Of a DNA stretch of 15,822 nt, positions 7,316-14,112 are shown piece after piece. Position 1 is the first letter of the stretch, and each line of letters opens with the position of its first letter. The notes below the pieces were generated by a model. The model saw nothing but the letters and a program-made list of their open reading frames with translations, was not told where the DNA came from and searched no databases. Where the stretch lies: the NCBI GenBank assembly GCA_031275955.1, contig JAISNZ010000185.1, forward strand, positions 1 through 15,822, given 5' to 3'. The stretch is from Desulfovibrio sp. (GTDB lineage Bacteria > Desulfobacterota > Desulfovibrionia > Desulfovibrionales > Desulfovibrionaceae). The translations under genes were made by a program, and so were the position numbers.

Positions 7316-8524
7316 TCATTCTCCTTTTCTGATGGCTTCGTAGGGATCAAGACCGCTGACGCGACAGGCGGGATACAGCCCTCCCAGGATCCCGGCGGCA
7401 AGCGCCGCGAGCAGGATGAGCAGGGCGACGGCGAAGAGGGACTGCCCGCCCGGCCAGATGTACATGTTGCCAATCATCTCCGTAATCCTGTCCCGGCTGA
7501 AATAGGCCGCGCAAAATCCGGCAAGAACGCCGAGCAGCCCGCCTGCCCCGGCGATGCAGACCGCCTCGAGGACAATGAGCTGAAAGACGACCTTCCGTCT
7601 GGCGCCCATGGCCCGGAACAATCCGATCTCCCGCAGCCGCTGCCGGACGGACAGGGCGAACAGGCTGCCCGTCAGGGCGAGGGCCAGAAAGCTGAAAACG
7701 CCGCCGGCCAGAAAGAGGATCTCCACCAGGGTCCGCAACTCCCGGCTGAAGAAGCGGGTCAGGAGATTGGCCGTCAGGGCCGCGACTTCCGGGTTTTTGG
7801 CCTCGATGCTCCCGGCCACCGCCGCGGGGTCTTCCCCGTCCTCCACCCTGACCATAATCGCCGAGATTTCGTCCTTGTTCACAGGAACGGGATAGAGAGG
7901 GGATTCCCAGGTCAGCCGGTAGGCGACATTCAGGGTGAGAAAGACCGTATAGTCGGTGCCGAGCCCCGTCGGCTCCAAAATCGTGGCCACGGTAAAAGGC
8001 TTGCCCATGAAAATCAGCCGCTGCCCGATGGCCTTTTCAGGGCTGCCGACAACGGCGGAAATGACCTTGGCCCCGACAATGATCTGGTTATCCCGCTGCG
8101 GTCCGCCGGTTTTCCGCAGCACCCAGGGGGCTATGGTGAAATCCCGTTCGGGGTCATAGCCCACCAGGGCCACCTGCACCACGCAGCAGGCCGCGTCCAG
8201 GCTGCGCAGGAAAACCTGGGCGCTGGTCCGCCCGACCCCCGGCGTCTGCCGCACCTTCGCCTCCAGGGAAGACGGCATGTAAAAGGTGGTGGGATCGCCC
8301 GAAATCAGCACCGAGAGCGCCTCGTCCCGGGCCTCGGCCGGCACGACCACAATATCGGCCCCAAAACGCTCCCTGGAAGTCTGCAGGGTGTCCTGAATGC
8401 CCCTGGAGAGGACGGCGGCCAGAAAGAGCGTGGCGCAGGCCAGGGCCATGCAGCCGATCATCAGCCAGGACCGGAACGGTTTGCGCCTGAGATTTTTCCT
8501 GACCAGATAAAAAACCTGCCGCAT
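7316..8524 (-). CDS. FtsX/MacB-type ABC transporter permease (first permease)
   Basis: A 402-residue permease with an N-terminal helix (about residues 20-41, LMIGCMALACATLFLAAVL), a MacB-like periplasmic domain (about 45-270), and three C-terminal helices containing the coupling motif RQRLREIGLFRAMGARRKVVF. The C-terminus DPYEAIRKGE closely resembles the EPYAAIRSGE end of the second permease, so the two are paralogues. Two neighbouring cysteines (AACCVV) lie in the periplasmic part. It is 6 bases upstream of the ATPase gene and 37 bases downstream of the YtkA-like gene, placing transport next to a candidate metal-handling protein. The substrate is unknown; copper-site assembly, sulfur supply or lipoprotein handling are possible. 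Confidence 0.9.
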   Translation of the reverse strand: MRQVFYLVRKNLRRKPFRSWLMIGCMALACATLFLAAVLSRGIQDTLQTSRERFGADIVVVPAEARDEALSVLISGDPTTFYMPSSLEAKVRQTPGVGRTSAQVFLRSLDAACCVVQVALVGYDPERDFTIAPWVLRKTGGPQRDNQIIVGAKVISAVVGSPEKAIGQRLIFMGKPFTVATILEPTGLGTDYTVFLTLNVAYRLTWESPLYPVPVNKDEISAIMVRVEDGEDPAAVAGSIEAKNPEVAALTANLLTRFFSRELRTLVEILFLAGGVFSFLALALTGSLFALSVRQRLREIGLFRAMGARRKVVFQLIVLEAVCIAGAGGLLGVLAGFCAAYFSRDRITEMIGNMYIWPGGQSLFAVALLILLAALAAGILGGLYPACRVSGLDPYEAIRKGE

Positions 8525-8561
8525 GGATGTCGCGCCTCGTCAGTGCGTTTTCCCCGCCGGA

Positions 8562-8987
8562 TCAGTCCGCCAGGGTGAAGTCAAAGGACTGCTCAACGAC
8601 CTGACCCCCGTCATCCCGGAACAGCGCCCTGATCCGCCAGTACCCGCCATGACCGAATTGAACCAGGGCAAGGTAGTTCCCGCCGTCCGCCTCTTCAAAG
8701 CGCAATTCCAGAGGATAGCCCTGCATCCGCATCTCGGGCATCCAGACCTCGCCCGTCACGCTCCCGCCTTGCGCCGGCCTGCCGGCGGCGTCGCGCACCG
8801 TCAGGCTGACCTGGACCACGCCGGGCCTGTCCGGCAACCGCAATGTCCAGACATGGTCCGGGGATCGCTTTTCCAGGCTGATTTCCCGGCCGGCCGGGGC
8901 CGCGGAGGCTGAAGCCGGAAGACCGGCGGCGGCCCAGCAAAAGAGGCAGAAAAGGACAAAAAGGCGCTGTTTTGACGCAGGGATCAT
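8562..8987 (-). CDS. YtkA/FixH-like periplasmic protein with Met-rich motif
   Basis: A 141-residue protein with a Sec signal peptide (about residues 1-30, ending ASASAAPA). An Ig-like beta domain follows: VQVSLTVRDAAGRPAQGG, then GEVWMPEMRMQGYPL and GNYLALVQFGHGGYWRIRALFRD. The order 'xxPxMxM...G-Y-x-x-L...GHGGYWRI' is the YtkA-like pattern. The MPEMRM cluster (M83, M86, M88) plus H113 could bind Cu(I), as Met-rich motifs of periplasmic copper carriers do. There is no NosL in the window, so this is the best visible candidate for copper delivery to the NosZ-like enzyme; that role is inference. The start ATG has GGAGGG 8 bases upstream. A structural or transporter-accessory role is the alternative. 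Confidence 0.7.
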   Translation of the reverse strand: MIPASKQRLFVLFCLFCWAAAGLPASASAAPAGREISLEKRSPDHVWTLRLPDRPGVVQVSLTVRDAAGRPAQGGSVTGEVWMPEMRMQGYPLELRFEEADGGNYLALVQFGHGGYWRIRALFRDDGGQVVEQSFDFTLAD

Positions 8988-9021
8988 CTCCGGCCCCCTC
9001 CCTGAAAGTTCGCGGTTGCCC

Positions 9022-9043
9022 CCCGCCGGGAGAATCCGGCGGG
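9022..9043. repeat. GC hairpin between operon genes
   Basis: CCCGCCGG (9022-9029) and CCGGCGGG (9036-9043) form a perfect 8-base stem with a 6-base loop. It lies in the 72-base gap between the second b/c subunit gene and the YtkA-like gene. No U-run follows on the minus strand, so it is more likely an mRNA-processing or stability element than a terminator. Confidence 0.5.
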
Positions 9044-9059
9044 AAGCGCCGCCCGGCCG

Positions 9060-9632
9060 TCACCAGCCGGGCACATCGGCGTCCATCATCCAGAAATACT
9101 GCGGATAGCGGTAATGAAGAGCCAGCCACCTGTTGTCATAGCGGGTTGAAAAAGCGTCCACCGTCCTCGGGGCGGAGGCGAAGGCCTGGCCGAAACCCTT
9201 TTTGTGGCAGCTGGCGCAGCTCCAGCCGGGAGTCGTGCTGCCGGTATGATAGGTAAAGGTCACAAGGGCCAGAAAAACGGCCAGACTGAAGGGGAAAAGC
9301 AGCCTGCGCAGCCATTTTTTCCGGCGGGGCCCGCGATCCGCAAGGGGCAACAGAAGCATCCCCGCCAGCAGGATCGCCGGGATCCAGAACACCCCGATCA
9401 TTTCCCTGTCAGCCTGGAAATAGCGGGTGACCTGGAAAAACATCAGGAAGAGCCAGTCCGGCTGGGGGAGGGGAGAGGTGGTAATCGGGTCGGCAACGTC
9501 CTGCCTCTGTATCCCGAAGGCCGCCAGAGCGCAGAGCGCAAGCGCCGTCCCCGCGACAGCGGCCGCCGCGCGCGGAAAGCGCCGGGGGGCGGGCGGCTCA
9601 GTTCCGGCCGGAAGGGATTTATTTGTCGCCAT
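9060..9632 (-). CDS. Second subunit IV/cytochrome c fusion (QcrC-like paralogue)
   Basis: The start is taken at the ATG at 9632 (MATNKSL), giving 190 residues and a 14-base overlap with the second cytochrome b gene. A Pro/Ala-rich cytoplasmic start leads to about three membrane helices near 24-40, 76-97 and 112-129. Between the first two is QPDWLFLMFFQVTRYF, the counterpart of the quinol-site PEWY loop of subunit IV, here changed to PDWL. After the last helix comes one haem c site, CASCH (139-143), with M182 or M183 as possible distal ligand. It is shorter than the QcrC-like protein at 12039-12758. Partnered with the second cytochrome b, it would carry electrons from the membrane to a periplasmic acceptor, plausibly the CuA site of the NosZ-like enzyme. 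No second Rieske gene accompanies it. Confidence 0.82.
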   Translation of the reverse strand: MATNKSLPAGTEPPAPRRFPRAAAAVAGTALALCALAAFGIQRQDVADPITTSPLPQPDWLFLMFFQVTRYFQADREMIGVFWIPAILLAGMLLLPLADRGPRRKKWLRRLLFPFSLAVFLALVTFTYHTGSTTPGWSCASCHKKGFGQAFASAPRTVDAFSTRYDNRWLALHYRYPQYFWMMDADVPGW

Positions 9633-10254
9633 CGGGAAACCTGCCTCTCCGCCTCGGCGCGCCGGGGCGAAATCCGCGGGCCAGAAAGAAATGGGCGCTG
9701 AAACAGACGCCGGCCAGCAGGGGAAGCACAAGGATATGGAGGGCGAACCATCTGCCCACCGGCACGATGCCGTTCGCCGTATCCGAAAACAGAAACCATT
9801 TCAGCGCGCCCGCGAAGAGGGGCAGACGGTCAAGCCAGTTCCCCACGGTCTTTACCGTCCAATAGGCCCGGAAATCCCAGGGCAACAGATACCCCGTCAG
9901 GGCAAAGGCCGCGGCCAGCAGAAAGAGCAGGATTCCGCTGCACCAGATCAGCCACCCGCGGCGCCAGGCGCCGCGGAAAATCACGCGCAGAACGTGCAGG
10001 CAGAGCAGAGACATCAGGATAAAGGCCCCCCAGCGGTGCAGCGAACGGGAAAAGAGGCCCAGCCGGACGTCCCGCTCGATAAATTCAATGCTCTCCCAGG
10101 CATCCGCCGGGCTGGGCTGAAAAAACAGGCTCAGATAGATCCCGGACGCGGCCTGGAAGAAAAAGACCATAAAGGCCAGACCGCCCAGAGCGCACAGCCA
10201 GTCCGCCCGGCCGGGGGAGGCGGGCGGCTTGTCGCGTTTTTGTCCGTTGGCCAT
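9619..10254 (-). CDS. Second cytochrome b (b6-type) subunit
   Basis: The start is chosen at the ATG at 10254 (MANGQK) because GGAG lies 5 bases upstream, giving 211 residues. Four membrane helices carry the two haem-ligand pairs H73/H87 and H173/H188. The 14- and 15-residue spacings are those of cytochrome b6. TGYLLPWDFRAYW matches the conserved loop after helix C. Cys21 lies one position before the residue that aligns with the haem c-n cysteine of b6-type proteins, so that extra haem is uncertain here. The N-terminal amphipathic segment of the first cytochrome b is missing. Lying directly after the NosZ-like gene and overlapping its b/c partner, it looks like a dedicated quinol-to-enzyme electron module. 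Confidence 0.88.
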   Translation of the reverse strand: MANGQKRDKPPASPGRADWLCALGGLAFMVFFFQAASGIYLSLFFQPSPADAWESIEFIERDVRLGLFSRSLHRWGAFILMSLLCLHVLRVIFRGAWRRGWLIWCSGILLFLLAAAFALTGYLLPWDFRAYWTVKTVGNWLDRLPLFAGALKWFLFSDTANGIVPVGRWFALHILVLPLLAGVCFSAHFFLARGFRPGAPRRRGRFPDGDK

Positions 10255-10307
10255 CTTTCTCCAGCCCATTTGCGCCGCGCGGGCGGACAGCGCCGGCCCG
10301 CCCCGGC

Positions 10308-10334
10308 GGGGTCCGGGGCAAAGCCCCGAACCCC
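10308..10334. repeat. REP-like palindrome after the NosZ-like gene
   Basis: GGGGTCCGGGGC (10308-10319) and GCCCCGAACCCC (10323-10334) pair over 12 positions with one mismatch around AAA, just past the NosZ-like stop. The right arm is identical to bases 356-367. There is no U-tract, so within this operon it may trim or protect the 3' end of the upstream message and set different expression levels for the genes on each side. Confidence 0.55.
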
Positions 10335-10343
10335 CGGCGATCC

Positions 10344-11903
10344 TTACGATTCAACAGTAAACCAGCCGCGCATCTCCAGATGGAGCGGCCCGCAGAAATA
10401 GGAGCAGAACATGGCGAATTTGCCGGCCCTGTCGGCGACGAATTCAAAGATGACCGACTTGCCCTGGGGAACGCCCCAGTTGGTCTGCAGGCCATACTCG
10501 TTGATGATGAAACCGTGAACCGGAGCGGGGTCGTTGGTCAGCCCCGTGGCCTTGTCAATGTTCGTCAGGATGACGCGCACCCTGTCGCCCTTTTTCACCG
10601 TCACGTTATCGGGCTTGAAGCCGTAGCTGAACTCCTGGAGACGGACTTCCACCACTCCGTCGCCGGTCTTGGTCACGCCCGGAGCCCCTTTGTCCTCGGG
10701 CACGAGCCTGGCCTTCACGGTGGGATCCTTGTGCGGCGCCCAGATGGAGGCGAATCCTTCCGGAGGCAGTTCGGTGTTCAGATACCCACGCACGGCGTCC
10801 GCCTTGATGATCTTGGCGTTATGCGGCTCGGGCACCGTGGGCGCCCTGGCGATCACCTCGTCCTTGGACAGGTCGATCAGCTCGACGTTGGTCGGGTCCT
10901 GGTTGGAGATGGAACCCGCGAAAAGGCCCGTGGAGTATTTGTTCCAGACGGTGATATACTTGCTGTCCGGCGTGATCTGCAGATGCCCCGGCCGGTAGTG
11001 GACAGGGATCTTCTTGACCATCTCCATCTTTCCCAGGTCAATCTTGGCCACGGCGTTGTCCACAAACAGGGTCGTGTAGGCCCATTTCCCGTCATTGGTG
11101 AAGACGGTATGCAAGGGACCGGGGGCCGGGCTTTTTTTGAATCCGGGGACCGCGGGCGTCAGGTCGATCTCCTTGATCACTTCCAGCTTGGCGACGTCAA
11201 TCACGGGAATGTTCCCGGAGAGCTTGCCGGCGACAAAGGCGAGTTTCCCGTCCATGGTCAGGTCGATGCCGTGGGGATTTTTGCCCGCCGGGATGAACTT
11301 GATCCGCTTGAAGCCGTCCACCTCGATAACATGGACGCCGGAGCGGTAGTAGTCGGTGGCCAGACAATATTTCCCGTCATGGGTGACCAGGAGATAGTCC
11401 GGAGCCGACTCCTGCCCGTCGGAGACGTCGATGGTCTCGACCTTGCCGCTGGCGATGTCAATCTTCGCCATTTTTCCGGACAGTTCGCCGGTGGCGAAGA
11501 GCGTTTTCCCGTCCGGGGTGATGGCGATATGGTGGGGCCCGAAGGGCGCGGGGATATTGATCTTGCGGACAAGCTCCTGGGTGGAGATGTCCACGACCCC
11601 CACGGAGGAGTCGCCCTTGTCGTTGATAAAGACATACTTGCCGTCAGGGCTTCCGTTGGTTCCGGGCTGGTTGGAGCCGGAGAAGACCGGCTCATGGGTG
11701 TCGACGCCCACAGGGATCAGTTTGATGGTCTGCAGGCTGGGCAGGCCGATAACCTGCAATGTTCCGGAAATGCCGCCGGAAGCGAAAATAATGTACTCGT
11801 CTTTGGCGTTGAGCGGGGCGGCGTTGGCCTCCAGTCCCGTTGCCATGACCATGAGCAATGCCAGCAATTTGACAGTCGCATGCAGAATTCTTTTCTTGTT
11901 CAT
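10344..11903 (-). CDS. nosZ: Divergent nitrous-oxide-reductase-like multicopper protein (beta-propeller + CuA)
   Basis: Predicted periplasmic copper enzyme of the NosZ type, which reduces N2O to N2. The start is set at the ATG at 11903 (GAGAGG 6 bases upstream), giving 519 residues with a Sec-type, not twin-arginine, signal (cleavage near ANA-AP). Residues of about 35-380 form a YVTN/lactonase-like propeller carrying NosZ-style motifs: DTHE (H70), GPHHI (H124, H125), KNPHG (H211), GPLHTVF (H265), RPGH (H307) and VPEPHNAK (H361). Classical NosZ has HH at the first site and one His at the second; here it is HE then HH, so seven histidines remain but are redistributed. About 418-519 is a cupredoxin with CuA ligands H463, C500, C504, H508 and M511 (CSYFCGPLHLEM; Tyr replaces the usual Trp). 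The length is shorter than typical NosZ. Quinol-cytochrome genes lie on both sides. Real N2O activity is unproven; another copper-based reductase is possible. Confidence 0.8.
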   Translation of the reverse strand: MNKKRILHATVKLLALLMVMATGLEANAAPLNAKDEYIIFASGGISGTLQVIGLPSLQTIKLIPVGVDTHEPVFSGSNQPGTNGSPDGKYVFINDKGDSSVGVVDISTQELVRKINIPAPFGPHHIAITPDGKTLFATGELSGKMAKIDIASGKVETIDVSDGQESAPDYLLVTHDGKYCLATDYYRSGVHVIEVDGFKRIKFIPAGKNPHGIDLTMDGKLAFVAGKLSGNIPVIDVAKLEVIKEIDLTPAVPGFKKSPAPGPLHTVFTNDGKWAYTTLFVDNAVAKIDLGKMEMVKKIPVHYRPGHLQITPDSKYITVWNKYSTGLFAGSISNQDPTNVELIDLSKDEVIARAPTVPEPHNAKIIKADAVRGYLNTELPPEGFASIWAPHKDPTVKARLVPEDKGAPGVTKTGDGVVEVRLQEFSYGFKPDNVTVKKGDRVRVILTNIDKATGLTNDPAPVHGFIINEYGLQTNWGVPQGKSVIFEFVADRAGKFAMFCSYFCGPLHLEMRGWFTVES

Positions 11904-12038
11904 ACTCAACCTCTCCTCACCTTGCAATCCGACAGGAGATACAATCTTTTCCAGGACAACAATCCGCTTTCTGACGCCGTAGATTCCAAACCCGTGCCCG
12001 CAACTGCATCATCTGCCCGTTCCTCCCTTTTTACAGGT
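11904..12038 (-). promoter_or_regulatory. Leader region of the NosZ-like gene
   Basis: A 135-base gap, larger than most in this operon, precedes the NosZ-like gene. It ends in a purine-rich ribosome site (GGTGAGGAGAGGTTGAGT before the ATG). I found no clear FNR/DNR-type TTGAT-N4-ATCAA dyad and only a weak promoter-like pair (TTGTTG, then TGTATC). It may hold an internal promoter. Confidence 0.3.
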
Positions 12039-12758
12039 TCACTTCTTTTGGCCTGTCTCCTTCTTGCGGGAAAGATAGGCGGATACCGCGTGCCTTTCCG
12101 GATCACTCAGGGGAATCAGGGACATAATCGTCGTCTGGCTGACAATTTGCGGGTTCAGAACAACCCGTTCAATATAGGCCCTGTTCGCCCGGGAGCCAAT
12201 CTGGGTCAAATCGGGAGCGATAAACCCGCCCTTGCCATCCATGGAATGGCATATCTGGCAGAACCTGCCGAAAATATCCTCCCCTTCGGCTATCTGCTCC
12301 CCCGTGATCGGAGGCAGAACCATCCTGTAGCCGTGCAGCTCGTCCTCCACCACGGAAATGACGGTCAGGGCGACGACGGAAAACAGGCTCGCCAGGCATA
12401 CCGCGGCCGCGACCGGTCTCTTCCTGATCCTGGTGGTCTCGCCTTTGTCAAGGAAGGGCAGAAGGATCAGCAGGGTAAAAACCAGGGCCGGCAGGACGCA
12501 GGTGCCGATAACGACCAGGGGGCCTTCAAAATATTTCAGCAACTGGAAATAAAATAAAAAGTACCACTCGGGCCGGGGGACATAGGTGACATCGCCAGGG
12601 TCGGCCATTTCCTCCAGGGGCACATCCCAGACGAAGGAAAGAAGCGTGAGGATCAGCAAGACCGCCACGGCGGTGAGGGCCTCAAGGAACAGGTGATGCG
12701 GATAAAAAAGGGAGGGGCTTTTTTCCGCTTCCGCGGATGGGGCATCCCTGTTCGCCAT
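12039..12758 (-). CDS. qcrC: Cytochrome b/c subunit: subunit IV fused to cytochrome c (QcrC-like)
   Basis: A 239-residue membrane protein that combines the C-terminal half of cytochrome b (subunit IV) with a c-type cytochrome domain, the layout of QcrC in menaquinol:cytochrome c reductases. Helices lie near 27-44, 82-102 and 115-137. The quinol-oxidation-site PEWY is intact (63-66, in PRPEWYFLFYFQLLKYF). The periplasmic domain carries CQICH (167-171), with M212 (TTIMSLIPLS) as the likely distal haem ligand. It lies 18 bases after the cytochrome b gene, and its ribosome site (AAGG) falls in a 12-base palindrome at the junction. It should take electrons from the Rieske protein and pass them to the cytochrome c or directly to the NosZ-like CuA domain. 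Confidence 0.9.
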   Translation of the reverse strand: MANRDAPSAEAEKSPSLFYPHHLFLEALTAVAVLLILTLLSFVWDVPLEEMADPGDVTYVPRPEWYFLFYFQLLKYFEGPLVVIGTCVLPALVFTLLILLPFLDKGETTRIRKRPVAAAVCLASLFSVVALTVISVVEDELHGYRMVLPPITGEQIAEGEDIFGRFCQICHSMDGKGGFIAPDLTQIGSRANRAYIERVVLNPQIVSQTTIMSLIPLSDPERHAVSAYLSRKKETGQKK

Positions 12759-12766
12759 GTTCGCTC

Positions 12767-12778
12767 AACCTTAAGGTT
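12767..12778. repeat. 12-base perfect palindrome at a gene junction
   Basis: AACCTTAAGGTT overlaps the stop codon of the cytochrome b gene and contains the AAGG ribosome site of the next gene. It is self-complementary over all 12 bases, so it could act as a protein site or as a weak structure that masks translation initiation. Confidence 0.5.
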
Positions 12779-13445
12779 ACAGGGGGCGGGAAAGGCCCTG
12801 GCGCCGCACCATAAAGAAATGGGCCGCCAGGAAGAACACCAGGAACGCCGGCAGGAACATGACGTGGATGACGAAAAACCGGACCAGGGTCAGGGAACCC
12901 ACCTCCTTTCCGCCCCGGAGGGCGTCGGCCAGAAAATCGCCCACAAGGGGAATGGTCGCGACCATGTTCACCCCCACCGTCGTCGCCCAATAGGCTTTCT
13001 GATCCCAGGGCAGCAGATAGCCGGTGAAACAGAACCCGGCGACAACCAGCAAAAGGAAGATCCCGACAATCCAGTTCAACTCCCGTGGTTTCTTGTAGGA
13101 GCCGGTGAAGACGACGCGCGCCATGTGCAGGGAAACCATGACCACGGCCGCGCTCGCGCCCACCTGGTGGATTCCGCGCACAAAACTGCCGAAGGAGGTT
13201 TCATTCTGGATGTAATTGACGCTCGCGTAGGCGTCCTCGGGAGAGGGGACATAATAGAGCATCAGGAAAACACCGGTCAGCGCCTGAAGCAAAAGAATAA
13301 AGAAGACAATCCCCCCGAAGCAGTAGATCATCGCGGACAGATTCTTCAAGGGATCGGCATGGGCGGGAACTTCATGATCCGCAATGCCCCTGATCAGCGG
13401 GCCGAGATTGAGGCGTTCGTCAAGGAAGCGGTAAATTCTGCTCAC
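12777..13445 (-). CDS. qcrB: Cytochrome b6-type subunit of menaquinol:cytochrome c reductase
   Basis: A 222-residue four-helix cytochrome b. Haem ligands H93/H107 and H194/H209 have the 14/15 spacing of the b6 type (b6f and Bacillus QcrB), not the mitochondrial 13/14 form. Cys42 in IYCFGG sits where b6-type proteins attach haem c-n covalently, so a third haem is expected. TGYLLPWDQKAYW is the conserved loop after helix C. The protein oxidises menaquinol at the periplasmic side and recycles electrons through the b haems. The start is a GTG (13445) whose GTGA overlaps the Rieske stop by 4 bases, so subunits are coupled. The downstream partner is the subunit IV/cytochrome c fusion. Confidence 0.93.
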   Translation of the reverse strand: MSRIYRFLDERLNLGPLIRGIADHEVPAHADPLKNLSAMIYCFGGIVFFILLLQALTGVFLMLYYVPSPEDAYASVNYIQNETSFGSFVRGIHQVGASAAVVMVSLHMARVVFTGSYKKPRELNWIVGIFLLLVVAGFCFTGYLLPWDQKAYWATTVGVNMVATIPLVGDFLADALRGGKEVGSLTLVRFFVIHVMFLPAFLVFFLAAHFFMVRRQGLSRPL

Positions 13446-13933
13446 GCGTACGCATCCTGGATGAAGATTGTGTCGGCTTCAACCTTGACCGGCAACCGGG
13501 CCAGAGGTTTCGGCGGAGGCCCCTCCAGCACCCTGCCCTGGGCGTCGAAGGCGCCCCCGTGGCAGGGGCAGGTGAAGCGCTGGGTGACGGAATTCCAGTC
13601 CACCCCGCAACCGAGATGGGTACACCTGTTGGTCAGGGCCATGACGCCGCCATCCGCCTGCTTCAGGACAAAGGCCATCCTGCGCGTTTCCGACATCCGC
13701 CAGCCGTCCTTGCGCGCATAGCGATAGGTTATCTTCGTGGGTTCCCCGTCCCTGAGCTGGGTCACCTCGGCAATGGAGATCCACTCCTGCCGACCCTTCT
13801 TCAGCGCCGGCGAAAGGAAGAATCCGGCCAGGGGGATGCCGAGGCCCAGCCCGAAAAGGCCGGCAAGGGCCTTGATGCCGGTGACGAAAAACGCGCGCCT
13901 TCGCAGGGTGTTCTTTGCTCCGGGTAAAACCAC
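13442..13933 (-). CDS. qcrA: Rieske iron-sulfur protein
   Basis: The start is taken at the GTG at 13933 because GGAGG lies 5 bases upstream; the frame stays open further upstream but without a ribosome site. This gives 163 residues. The N-terminus has a twin-arginine-like sequence (LRRRAFFVTG) followed by one hydrophobic anchor (about 18-40), normal for Tat-exported Rieske proteins. The cluster-binding boxes are CTHLGC (104-109) and CPCHGG (122-127). C104, H106, C122 and H125 bind the 2Fe-2S centre and C109/C124 form the usual disulfide. GPPPKPL is the Pro loop. It takes the first electron from menaquinol and hands it to cytochrome c. It opens the tightly packed part of the operon and overlaps the cytochrome b gene by 4 bases. 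Confidence 0.94.
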   Translation of the reverse strand: MVLPGAKNTLRRRAFFVTGIKALAGLFGLGLGIPLAGFFLSPALKKGRQEWISIAEVTQLRDGEPTKITYRYARKDGWRMSETRRMAFVLKQADGGVMALTNRCTHLGCGVDWNSVTQRFTCPCHGGAFDAQGRVLEGPPPKPLARLPVKVEADTIFIQDAYA

Positions 13934-14112
13934 GCTTGCCTCCCTGCCGCCGGCCCGCGGCTCCCCGCGGAACAGCGAAAAAGACAACGGCCTGCGGGAT
14001 ATGCCGCCCGACAAACCCCCGCGCCTTGCGACAACCCCTCCAGAGAGGGTCTGCCGCGTTCCGGCAACGGGAAATACCCCGACCGCAAACGGTCCCCGGA
14101 CCTCGCCGCGCG

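Noticed and set aside
10344..11903. Cytochrome cd1 nitrite reductase or a simple lactonase
   Set aside because: There is no haem c motif and no d1-type haem pocket. The C-terminal CuA box and the GPLHT, KNPHG and EPH motifs fit the NosZ family much better.
10380..12557. A very long open frame on the + strand (more than 700 codons) opposite the NosZ-like and b/c genes
   Set aside because: It is antisense to genes with clear family motifs, has no recognisable domain and arises from GC-rich codon bias on the opposite strand. The same applies to 6722-8578, 3797-4978 and 4985-6214 on the + strand and to 703-2013 and 1926-3143 on the - strand.
13934..14014. N-terminal extension of the Rieske protein to an ATG at 14014
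   Set aside because: The extension is Arg/Gly/Pro-rich, lacks a ribosome site and would put 27 extra residues before the Tat-like signal. The GTG at 13933 has GGAGG at good spacing.
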